This document shows positions 5,162 through 11,817 of a stretch of 15,342 bases of DNA, piece by piece (the first letter of the stretch is position 1; each line of letters starts with the position of its first letter). Position numbers and translations under genes: made by a program. Source of the DNA: JBHGBB01 sp041946755 (GTDB taxonomy: Bacteria; UBP4; UBA4092; JAOAEQ01); the NCBI GenBank assembly GCA_041946755.1, contig JBHGBB010000074.1, positions 1 through 15,342 on the forward strand, written 5' to 3'. The notes beneath the pieces were generated by a model, which was given only the letters and a program-made list of their open reading frames with translations, did no database searches and was not told the origin of the DNA.

Positions 5162-5842
5162 ATGGATATAACCCAACTATCCGATGCGGAACTGATTCAA
5201 AAGTGTTTAGCGAATAACGATCAATCGGCATTTGCGATTTTAGTGGACCGATATCGAACCGACATATATCGGATAATCTATCATTTCCTCAAGAATTCCG
5301 AAGATACCCTGGATGCGATGCAAGAAGTATTTATTAAAGCGTATTCTTCGTTATCATTACTACAGGATAGAACCAAATTCAAACCCTGGTTGATTAAAAT
5401 TGCGGTAAATCAAGCGGTAGACTATTATCGGAAACGGAATCTACTGAATCTTGAACCGAATACCGACAATAATCAGGATACTTCAAAAGTAGAGTCTACT
5501 AAAGATACCTGGAAAAATAATCCGCGGAAAATATCTGAAATTAAAGAAATTAATCAGCAAATCTCTGAAGCAGTATCGCAGCTTTCGAAACATCAGCGGA
5601 TCGTATTTATTCTGCGCTATTTCGAAGAGATGCAAATTTCAGAGATCGCGGTTGCACTATCTTGTTCAGAAGGAACCGTTAAGTCGAATTTGCATCATGC
5701 GACCAAACACTTAAGAACATTATTAGGTAACCCGGAGAAGAAAGGAGTCCAGCGTTATGTTAACCTGCATTCAAATCCGACGACAGCTGTCCGAATACCT
5801 GTTTGGGGAATTATTGCCGACCAGCTTGCCGAAATTCAATGA
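5162..5842 (+). CDS. ECF-type RNA polymerase sigma factor
   Basis: A 226-residue extracytoplasmic-function sigma factor that directs RNA polymerase to a stress- or envelope-responsive regulon. Region 2 is at ~23-92: FAILVDRYRTDIYRIIYHFL, then DAMQEVFIKAYSSL with the usual D--Q--F, then FKPWLIKIAVNQAVDYYRKR. Region 4 is at ~133-187: LSKHQRIVFILRYFEEMQIS, then a helix-turn-helix EIAVALSCSEGTVKSNLHHA. A charged linker of ~40 residues joins them. ATG 5162 starts 7 residues before the family motif SDAELIQ; no strong Shine-Dalgarno is seen. The C-terminal 28 residues (199-226) lie beyond region 4 and are encoded in the overlap with the anti-sigma gene, so they are probably not functional sequence. 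The pseudopilin cluster follows directly, making it a plausible target. Confidence 0.93.
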   Translation: MDITQLSDAELIQKCLANNDQSAFAILVDRYRTDIYRIIYHFLKNSEDTLDAMQEVFIKAYSSLSLLQDRTKFKPWLIKIAVNQAVDYYRKRNLLNLEPNTDNNQDTSKVESTKDTWKNNPRKISEIKEINQQISEAVSQLSKHQRIVFILRYFEEMQISEIAVALSCSEGTVKSNLHHATKHLRTLLGNPEKKGVQRYVNLHSNPTTAVRIPVWGIIADQLAEIQ

Positions 5843-6281
5843 GCATATCGAGCATTGCGATTCCTGTTTTCAAGAGATGCAAGAATTGAAATATACTTTG
5901 GGATTGGTTACTCAACATCAGGAACCCATTCTCTATCCTAGCGAACTGGATTGGAAACGATTTTCTATTCAACTTCATGCCCGGTTGGCAGAATTACAAC
6001 CTCCAGTAGTTAATGCTCGATATAGCGATATCATCTTTAATTGGCTGCGGAAAGTGATTATCCCGCAACCCGCCTGGGCGACTACTATGGCAGCGATAAC
6101 AACTTTAATTCTCCTAGTATTTCAAGGCTCGATTCTATCCAATCATTTGATTACACATAGTATAAATATAAGTAATTTCAAGAGTAACAACACATTGGCA
6201 CAACTTATTCCGAATTGTGAAAGGCCAATGGAAAAACGAATCGCTTTAACTAAAGATATTTTCGAAAAAACTAAATCTTAA
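5757..6281 (+). CDS. Membrane-bound zinc-finger anti-sigma factor
   Basis: A 174-residue protein that would hold the upstream sigma factor at the membrane until a signal releases it. The N-terminal zf-HC2 domain carries the ZAS signature: H30-x3-C34-x2-C37 (HIEHCDSC), plus C4 as the likely fourth zinc ligand. A single membrane segment lies at ~106-127 (AWATTMAAITTLILLVFQG), leaving about 47 residues outside the cytoplasm. AAAGGAG at 5741-5747 is a good ribosome-binding site 9 nt before ATG 5757. That site and the first 86 nt of the gene lie inside the sigma reading frame, so translation of the two is probably coupled. The C-terminal outer part is short and has no recognisable sensor domain. 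The release protease is not encoded nearby. Confidence 0.9.
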   Translation: MLTCIQIRRQLSEYLFGELLPTSLPKFNEHIEHCDSCFQEMQELKYTLGLVTQHQEPILYPSELDWKRFSIQLHARLAELQPPVVNARYSDIIFNWLRKVIIPQPAWATTMAAITTLILLVFQGSILSNHLITHSINISNFKSNNTLAQLIPNCERPMEKRIALTKDIFEKTKS

Positions 6282-6306
6282 TCAAGCATTATTTTGGGAG
6301 GCAGCT

Positions 6307-6891
6307 ATGAAATCAAAAACCGGGTTTACATTAATAGAACTGATTATAGTGACCAGTATCATCGGGATATTAGCAGCTATTGCAATTCCGAACTTCCTGG
6401 CAGCACGAACTCGAGCAAAAGTGTCTCGGGTTAAAGCTGAACAGGAAATGATAATGGTCGCATTACAAAGTTATTTTGCCGATAAAACCACTTATCCGAT
6501 AAATCATAAACCGGGAATCCCTAGTGATATTGATATTATTACGTTGACTACACCGATTGCATATATTACTCAACTACCGAAAGATACATTCCAATTTCCC
6601 GAGTTACGCGATGTGCAAAATTTTGAACCATATATCCGTAAAAAAGGTGGATTTCCTTCGGATCTACGGTTTGGTGGCTATGGATATCTGAATTATTTAC
6701 AACTGATCAAAAAGAAAGGTGAAGTGCCAAAAGAAAATCCTTTTAATGGTAATAACTGGTATATCCTAATCAGTTTTGGCCCTGATTATAAACTCGATTA
6801 TGATGCTTCGAAAATACCGAATACTTATATTTCCTATGATCCAACGAACGGTACGACAAGTGTAGGAGATATATGGTTAACGGGACCGTAA
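6307..6891 (+). CDS. GspG-like major pseudopilin
   Basis: A 194-residue type IV pilin-like protein. The prepilin signature is MKSKTG|FTLIELIIVTS: cleavage after G6, methylatable F7 at +1 and E11 at +5, followed by the hydrophobic helix FTLIELIIVTSIIGILAAIA and the conserved PNFLAARTRAKVSRVKAEQE. The rest is a globular head. It ends with a DPTNGTTSVGDIWLTGP motif, a tail I associate with GspG-like proteins of several environmental phyla. It is longer than classical GspG (~140), with extra sequence at about 55-150. GGGAGG at 6296-6301 precedes ATG 6307. As the first pseudopilin of the cluster it is the likely major subunit of the pseudopilus, made in the inner membrane and polymerised by GspE/GspF. 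Confidence 0.92.
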   Translation: MKSKTGFTLIELIIVTSIIGILAAIAIPNFLAARTRAKVSRVKAEQEMIMVALQSYFADKTTYPINHKPGIPSDIDIITLTTPIAYITQLPKDTFQFPELRDVQNFEPYIRKKGGFPSDLRFGGYGYLNYLQLIKKKGEVPKENPFNGNNWYILISFGPDYKLDYDASKIPNTYISYDPTNGTTSVGDIWLTGP

Positions 6892-6942
6892 CCGATAACA
6901 AGAAAAATTTATTTCGTTGAGGATATCAAAGGAGACCAATCT

Positions 6943-8007
6943 ATGATTAGTACTAAAGGAAATCGGTTTGTAAATGATGAATTGATTCTCTTCACCCGCC
7001 ATTTATCCGGTGCCGTAGGGATGCAGTTACCGTTAAATGAAACGCTCGGTGTTATGGCTAAAGAAATGAACGGCCGTGCATTCGGGAGAACGTTAAATAA
7101 CGTTAAAGAACAGGTGGACGAAGGAGTGCAGTTATCCGAAGCATTAAGTAAACATGATAAGTATTTCCCGGAATATTATACCCGACTGATTGCTACCGGT
7201 GAAAAAGGAAATAGTTTAAAACAGATTCTGGACCAGCTTGCAAGTTATCTGGAAAGAATGTTTAAACTAAATAAGCGTATTCGTGCAGCGCTGGTCTATC
7301 CTTCTGTAGTGGGAGTATTAATTTTAATCGATATTTTCCTGGTCGGTCTTATAGGTTTAATTCCAAGATTCAAAATGATATTTCGTGAGATGGGAGCAGA
7401 TTTACCTACTCCAACCCTTCTGTTTTTTTCTATCGGTGAAAAGTTTTTCTATTATCTAGCGGGATTCATTATTATAGTTTTTGCGTTAATATTGCTGTAC
7501 TTCACTACTGGTATTATTCGGTCACACAAAGGGAAATTTATCCTTGACCGGACCCTGCTGAATCTACCATTAACCGGAATCGTCAGCCGGCGGATTGCCG
7601 CCGCGAGATTTACCCGAACCCTTGGAAGCTTGCTGCGTGGTGGTGTTCCATTACCGGAAGCTTTACGCTTGGTTGCCGATACCAGTAATAATGAAGTGGT
7701 TAAACAATCGATACTCCAGGTTAAGCAGCAGGTCGAAGAAGGGGAGAAGTTTGGAAAAGAACTTGCCGGAACCGAAGTATTTCCGCAAACCATGGTTTGG
7801 ATGATCTCGATGGGAGAAGATAAAGGTACGCTAGAATCGACTCTGGACCATTTAGCTGATTATTATGATGCCCAGGTAGAATCAAGTATAGCAGTAGCCA
7901 CGGCGATATTCGAACCGCTGGTCATTATAATCGTAGGAATTATCGTGGCATTTTTTGTTACTGCCATGTTTTTACCATTATTTAATATTATAAATATCAT
8001 TAGATAA
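6943..8007 (+). CDS. Type II secretion / type IV pilus inner-membrane platform protein (GspF/PilC)
   Basis: A 354-residue inner-membrane platform that couples the cytoplasmic ATPase to pilin addition. Two T2SSF domains are visible: one at ~12-135 (FTRHLSGAVGMQLPLNETL, ALVYPSVVG) and one at ~215-340 (ARFTRTLGSLLRGGVPLPEA, PQTMVWMISMGEDKGTLEST). Membrane segments follow the first domain (~120-142), lie before the second (~165-190), and end the protein (FEPLVIIIVGIIVAFFVTAM). It is shorter than the usual ~400 residues because the N-terminal cytoplasmic leader is missing. AAAGGAG at 6928-6934 precedes ATG 6943. The gspE start codon follows the stop by 2 nt, so the two are translationally coupled. 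In most systems E precedes F; here F comes first. Confidence 0.95.
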   Translation: MISTKGNRFVNDELILFTRHLSGAVGMQLPLNETLGVMAKEMNGRAFGRTLNNVKEQVDEGVQLSEALSKHDKYFPEYYTRLIATGEKGNSLKQILDQLASYLERMFKLNKRIRAALVYPSVVGVLILIDIFLVGLIGLIPRFKMIFREMGADLPTPTLLFFSIGEKFFYYLAGFIIIVFALILLYFTTGIIRSHKGKFILDRTLLNLPLTGIVSRRIAAARFTRTLGSLLRGGVPLPEALRLVADTSNNEVVKQSILQVKQQVEEGEKFGKELAGTEVFPQTMVWMISMGEDKGTLESTLDHLADYYDAQVESSIAVATAIFEPLVIIIVGIIVAFFVTAMFLPLFNIINIIR

Positions 8008-8009
8008 TT

Positions 8010-9209
8010 ATGGAAAATCAATCAGATAAAAAGTATACTCCCAGCCAAAAGATAGATGAGTTAATATCCCAAGCTTATTCTTGGCGAGCAAGTGATATTC
8101 ATCTGGAACCTTATCAAGGTGGATATCGGATTCTCTATCGCCGGGACGGAGTGTTACATCAAGTTGCCAACACTGAAGCGGAATTCGGGACTAAACTCGT
8201 TGCTCGAATCAAAGTTATGGCGCAATTACCGACATACCTGCGCGATACTCCATTTGATGGAAGGTTGATTTGGAAAAACAATGGCAGTCCGCAACATGAT
8301 TTACGCGTTTCGGTTATCCCGACTATTCATGGAGAAAAAGCAGTCATTCGGTTATTCGATATTGCCCAACAGCAGTTACAATTGCAGGATTTAGGATTTT
8401 CTTCTGAAACCATTACTGAACTACAACGGATTTTAGTTCAGCCTCGAGGAACGATTCTCTTGACCGGTCCGGCAGGAAGTGGAAAAACTACTACTATTTA
8501 TTCGGCATTAAGATATATTCATTCCAATAGCCAGAAATCAGTTAATATTGTTACTATTGAAGATCCGGTAGAATCGGATTTGGGATTTGCATCCCAGATT
8601 CAGGTGAAACCGAAATTGGGTTTATCTTTTGCCGAAGGACTTCGGTCGATATTACGGCAAGATCCGGAAGTAATTGTGGTCGGTGAAATCCGGGATGTAG
8701 AAACCGCTCAAATCGCTACTTCAGCCGGATTAACCGGCCATTTAGTAATAAGTACGGTTCATTCCGGTCGAGCCGCAGAAGTATATACCCGATTATTAGA
8801 GATGGGAATCGAACCGTATTTATTAGCCTCTTCGGTAACCGGGATAATTGCGCAACGGTTAGTTCGTAAAATCTGTGAACAATGTAAAGAAGAAAGCAAA
8901 TCATCTTTGATTCAAGAAATCCCGGTATTCGCAGAATTAGCAGAAATTAAGCTATTGCATGGTAAAGGTTGTCAGCATTGCGGGAATACCGGATATTATG
9001 GGAGAACCGCGATCGGTGAATTCTTGATATCTAAAGATTCTCTTCGTCAATCGATATTATCTCGATCGCCAATGCAACAAATTGAAGAAATAGCATATCA
9101 AAACGGTATGAAGGCTATTCTTGACGATGGGATTGATAAGGTAAAACAGGGGATAACAACCGTCGAAGAATTAGTTCGAGTTATCGAACGTTCAGCCTAT
9201 GAAAAATAA
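8010..9209 (+). CDS. Assembly ATPase GspE/PilB family, lacking the N1 domain
   Basis: A 399-residue hexameric ATPase powering pseudopilus assembly from the cytoplasmic face. It begins almost directly at the N2 domain (SDIHLEP, 28-34); the N1 domain that contacts GspL, PilM or c-di-GMP in longer homologues (~500-570) is absent. Motifs: Walker A GPAGSGKT (153-160), Asp box IEDPVE (183-188), Walker B VIVVGEIRD (221-229), His box STVHS (248-252; the family norm is STLHT), and a zinc tetracysteine C289-x2-C292 and C321-x2-C324. All catalytic residues are present, so it should be active. The zinc motif is typical of extension ATPases (GspE/PilB) and absent from retraction PilT. There is no Shine-Dalgarno in the 2-nt gap after gspF. 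It overlaps the next gene by 11 nt. Confidence 0.94.
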   Translation: MENQSDKKYTPSQKIDELISQAYSWRASDIHLEPYQGGYRILYRRDGVLHQVANTEAEFGTKLVARIKVMAQLPTYLRDTPFDGRLIWKNNGSPQHDLRVSVIPTIHGEKAVIRLFDIAQQQLQLQDLGFSSETITELQRILVQPRGTILLTGPAGSGKTTTIYSALRYIHSNSQKSVNIVTIEDPVESDLGFASQIQVKPKLGLSFAEGLRSILRQDPEVIVVGEIRDVETAQIATSAGLTGHLVISTVHSGRAAEVYTRLLEMGIEPYLLASSVTGIIAQRLVRKICEQCKEESKSSLIQEIPVFAELAEIKLLHGKGCQHCGNTGYYGRTAIGEFLISKDSLRQSILSRSPMQQIEEIAYQNGMKAILDDGIDKVKQGITTVEELVRVIERSAYEK

Positions 9210-10467
9210 AAAAATTCAGCTTATAACATTATATCTGGTCTTATTAGCTGGCATCTTTTTTATCGCAGCGGAACTCTATGCATTTTATTTCCAAAATAGA
9301 ATGGTGATGTTTAGCAAACTCCGAACGATAGCATTGATACTATGGTTCCTATCATTTATTTGGCTTATTGAAAAACCTAGAATAGTAACCATATTGCTTT
9401 ATATAGTCATTCTTATCGGGATTATAGGTTTTTTCATTTTTTCACCTTTATTTGCCGTAATTATCGCCGGGATAGGAGCATTAGGGATAGCAATTTCAAA
9501 ACTGGCATCTGAAAAGAAACGGTTTGTCGGAAAACTCTTCGTTGATTTAGGCTTAATTATCGCCGGGATTTCGTTGTTAGTGATGGGATTATCCTATTTA
9601 AAATTCCAATCCGTTCCTGATTTGGTACCATTTCTTTTCATCCTAGCGGCAATAAGTTTTGGTCTTGGGATTATTTTTACCTCTATTACTACTCCACAAC
9701 GCGCACTCATTATTTGTTTCATAATAACTGGTATTATCGGTTCATTGTTTGTTATCGGATTTGGAGTTCAGTTATTAGCTTCATATTTTGCCGGCTATAC
9801 TGAATATTACATAGTGTTTAATATCGTTGCTTCGATTATGATAACGCTTGTTGTTTTGGGGATAGAGTCGGTCATTTATCTATGTCGGAGAAGCAAGTTT
9901 ACCTGGTTATGGTTATTAACTATATTATTGGGTATCCCGGGAACCGGATTAGGTCCGGGAGTTGGCATAGTCATTATGCTAATGGCAATTGGTTTATTCC
10001 CACATTGGCGGGATTTATATCGATATCTGTTTCCAAAATGGATCCGGATACCATATCGAGAAAATATATCTGAAGCGATACAAACTTCTAAATCGCAACC
10101 GCAATCCGGTTTTACGTTGATTGAACTGCTTATTGTAATCGCAATCGTTGCGATTATTTCGGTAGGATTAATTTCAACGTTCGGTTTTGCGTTATGGGGG
10201 ATTCGGCATAGTGAACTACAAACTCAAGCTGTTTGTCTGGCGCAATCAGAATTGGATTATTTACGAACCTTACCATATATACAGTTAAATGATGAAACCT
10301 ATACTTCATTGCGCGGGCTGAAATCAACTCCGATGCCGGAAGCTATCAGTCAAGTCAAACTGGAAACTACCGCTGATGGTTTAAAAAAAGCTACGGTTAG
10401 AATTAAATGGTATGAAGGGGCGCAGGTTCGTCAAATTGAATTAGTTACATTAATAGCAAAAAAGTGA
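9199..10467 (+). CDS. Polytopic membrane protein fused to a C-terminal prepilin domain
   Basis: A 422-residue protein of two parts. Residues 1-~270 form about nine or ten hydrophobic segments (for example ~7-29, 41-58, 62-100, 113-133, 140-161, 168-192, 205-228, 235-247, 250-267), ending with GIPGTGLGPGVGIVIMLMAI. I do not recognise this part. Residues ~300-422 are a complete prepilin: QSG|FTLIELLIVIAIVAIISVG has the cleavage site after G304, F305 at +1 and E309 at +5. A GspI-like head follows with a cysteine (C346) and the motif AQSELDYLRTLPY. No ATG, GTG or TTG codon lies in frame between M262 and G304, so a separate pilin start would need a leader of more than 40 residues. ATG 9199 lies inside the end of gspE (11-nt overlap). 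If prepilin peptidase cuts at G304, one translation product would give both a membrane protein and a minor pseudopilin. Confidence 0.85.
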   Translation: MKNKKIQLITLYLVLLAGIFFIAAELYAFYFQNRMVMFSKLRTIALILWFLSFIWLIEKPRIVTILLYIVILIGIIGFFIFSPLFAVIIAGIGALGIAISKLASEKKRFVGKLFVDLGLIIAGISLLVMGLSYLKFQSVPDLVPFLFILAAISFGLGIIFTSITTPQRALIICFIITGIIGSLFVIGFGVQLLASYFAGYTEYYIVFNIVASIMITLVVLGIESVIYLCRRSKFTWLWLLTILLGIPGTGLGPGVGIVIMLMAIGLFPHWRDLYRYLFPKWIRIPYRENISEAIQTSKSQPQSGFTLIELLIVIAIVAIISVGLISTFGFALWGIRHSELQTQAVCLAQSELDYLRTLPYIQLNDETYTSLRGLKSTPMPEAISQVKLETTADGLKKATVRIKWYEGAQVRQIELVTLIAKK

Positions 10468-10473
10468 TCCGCT

Positions 10474-11043
10474 ATGAAATTAAAATATCTTAGTCGTAAA
10501 TTTCATAATGTAACTGAACAATCTATAATCCGAAATCCGCAAATGGCAATCGATTCCGGATTTACGCTTGTTGAACTGCTAATAGTTCTCGCAATCATTT
10601 CGATCATCAATTTAGCGGTGGTGGAATTATTTTTTATCGGGCAGGATACCAACCAGCGCGGCGGTCAATCGTTAAATCGAGTAGGGCTGGCTAGAAGTGC
10701 AATGAATATTATTAATCGGGATATCCGCTCTTCTACTCAAGTTTTACCGGTATATTATAATTATAAAAGCAACGAATCCTGTTTGATTCTTAAAGGAAAA
10801 CAAACGGTAGTATATACTATTTCGAATCATATCTTGCAGCGTATTGAGTTTTCTCTCTCTGCTAAAAAGACCGGAGTAATGCTACCTTTAGCGAAAGATA
10901 TTGATACTCTGCGATTCAATTTTGATACGGCTGATATAGAGCAAGTTAAGCTAATAACCGTTTCATTTAGTTGCAGTCAAATGAAATTTATGAATAAAAA
11001 TGAGTATACCCTTACTTCGGTTACCAAACTCAGAAATAAATAA
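10474..11043 (+). CDS. Minor pseudopilin, GspJ/PilW-like
   Basis: A 189-residue prepilin-like protein. The signature DSG|FTLVELLIVLAIISIINLA gives cleavage after G29, F30 at +1 and E34 at +5. Starting at ATG 10474 the leader is 29 residues and basic (KLKYLSRKF). Starting at M24 (ATG 10543) it would be six residues, the length of many pilin leaders. Neither start has a clear Shine-Dalgarno; I keep 10474 because it lies 6 nt after the preceding stop. The head has the SLNRVGLARSAMNIINRDIRSSTQV pattern (about residues 65-90; R--M--I-RDIR-A/S), typical of GspJ/PilW minor pilins, then beta-rich sequence. It probably joins the GspI- and GspK-like subunits at the pseudopilus tip. Confidence 0.85.
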   Translation: MKLKYLSRKFHNVTEQSIIRNPQMAIDSGFTLVELLIVLAIISIINLAVVELFFIGQDTNQRGGQSLNRVGLARSAMNIINRDIRSSTQVLPVYYNYKSNESCLILKGKQTVVYTISNHILQRIEFSLSAKKTGVMLPLAKDIDTLRFNFDTADIEQVKLITVSFSCSQMKFMNKNEYTLTSVTKLRNK

Positions 11044-11054
11044 CGCATAAGCTT

Positions 11055-11477
11055 ATGAAACAAATCTTCACAATATCAAAAATAAATCAGGAAGGTTCGG
11101 GTTTGCTTACTATTTTGGTATTTATATCTATCTTGATAGTCCTACTCGGAGTATTATTGAGCAAATTAGAAAATGATCTTGCTCTTGGTACAGTTGCTTA
11201 CCATAATACTCAAGCCCTGAATCTCGCGGAAGCGGGAGTTGAGAAGGCAATCTATGAATTAAACCATACTGGTGGCAGTTATACTGGCGAAAAGAATACC
11301 AGTTTAGGGGCTGGGAAGTTTACGGTTACGGTTAAATCCGGGCAGGGTGGATATAAAATCATGGCTATTGGCGAAACTCGGTCAGCAAAAAAGTATACCG
11401 GTAAAAAGATAATCACCGCTCAAATCCAACGTAGCAGTAATGGTCATTGGAAAATCATTTCCTGGCAAGAAAACTAA
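11055..11477 (+). CDS. GspK/PilX-like minor pseudopilin without Glu5
   Basis: A 140-residue protein. The N-terminal region EGSGLLTILVFISILIVLLG (13-32) resembles the PilX_N/GspK start. Cleavage would follow G14, and position +5 would be T19, not Glu. GspK proteins at the pseudopilus tip also lack Glu5, because the first subunit need not pair with one ahead of it. The family motif QALNLAEAGVEKAIYELN (53-70) is clear. The remaining ~70 residues form a small beta-rich head with Gly-rich turns. It is far shorter than GspK (~300) and closer to PilX. ATG 11055 starts 11 nt after the preceding stop, with no strong Shine-Dalgarno. It is the last gene of the cluster. Confidence 0.8.
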   Translation: MKQIFTISKINQEGSGLLTILVFISILIVLLGVLLSKLENDLALGTVAYHNTQALNLAEAGVEKAIYELNHTGGSYTGEKNTSLGAGKFTVTVKSGQGGYKIMAIGETRSAKKYTGKKIITAQIQRSSNGHWKIISWQEN

Positions 11478-11817
11478 CCAAAATCACTCTCTTAAATAAA
11501 TCAGGGCTCAAGTTGAATTATTGACAAACTGTCAAAAATACAACTCTGAATTCCATTTATTGCCGTTTTATAACGATTAAGCAATTAACTTGAATTTTTC
11601 GCCATTTGCGAAAAGTTCAACTTGGAACTAATTTATTGAAAATATTGTGGTTATGCTTAATTTTGAATTTTATGGAATTTCCATACAATTCAACTTGGCT
11701 GGTTACGTTAATGTAGTTCAACCCGAATTGGTCGGACCAATTCGGGTTATACACCGGGATAAAGTCAAATCTCAAGGTAAATTGATTTTTAACCTGTAGC
11801 GTATATAGTTTTGAGTT
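11478..11817. other. 340-nt gene-free gap between convergent operons
   Basis: No coding frame is convincing on either strand. The main content is the hairpin array at 11511-11748, listed separately. Near the right end AGGTAAA (11775-11781) pairs with TTTAACCT (11788-11795), with a one-base bulge, 22 nt beyond the minus-strand stop. This might be a weak terminator for the minus-strand genes, but no strong T-run follows on that strand. I see no promoter or small gene I can support. Confidence 0.6.
11511..11748. repeat. Four consecutive hairpins, diverged ~75-nt tandem units
   Basis: H1 11511-11545: AGTTGAATTATTGACA with TGTCAAAAATACAACT, 14 of 16 paired, loop AAC. H2 11587-11623: AACTTGAATTTTTCGC with GCGAAAAGTTCAACTT, 14 paired plus one G-T, loop CATTT. 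H3 11663-11693: TTGAATTTTATGGAA with TTCCATACAATTCAA, 14 of 15. H4 11720-11748: AACCCGAATTGGTC with GACCAATTCGGGTT, perfect, centre G. Centres are 77, 73 and 56 nt apart. The linkers align too: CAACT...ATTTATTG follows H1 and H2, GGTTA-G-TTAAT follows H2 and H3, and the H3-H4 linker lacks about 18 nt. The outer stem (TTGAATT/AATTCAA) is kept while the inner stems differ yet remain paired. There are no following T-runs. RNA gene, mobile repeat or mRNA 3'-end structure are all possible. Confidence 0.75.

Noticed and set aside
7452..7804. Open frames overlapping gspF on both strands
   Set aside because: Both lie inside the second T2SSF domain coding sequence and are unlike any protein I know.
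9990..10110. Separate pilin gene starting inside the fusion
   Set aside because: No in-frame ATG, GTG or TTG occurs between M262 and G304; M262 would give a leader of over 40 residues and no ribosome-binding site is seen.
11511..11545. Rho-independent terminator of the pilin cluster
   Set aside because: The hairpin is AT-rich and no T-run follows it, and the same shape recurs three more times; some attenuation is still possible.
11511..11748. Integron attC sites
   Set aside because: GTTGAAT (11512) and RYYYAAC-type boxes (GTTCAAC 11615, ATTCAAC 11688) occur, but the order is GTT box first, AAC box last, the reverse of attC. No cassette genes or integrase are present.
11511..11748. CRISPR array
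   Set aside because: Units differ in sequence, the conserved part is split between two arms, there are no unique spacers, and no cas genes are in the window.
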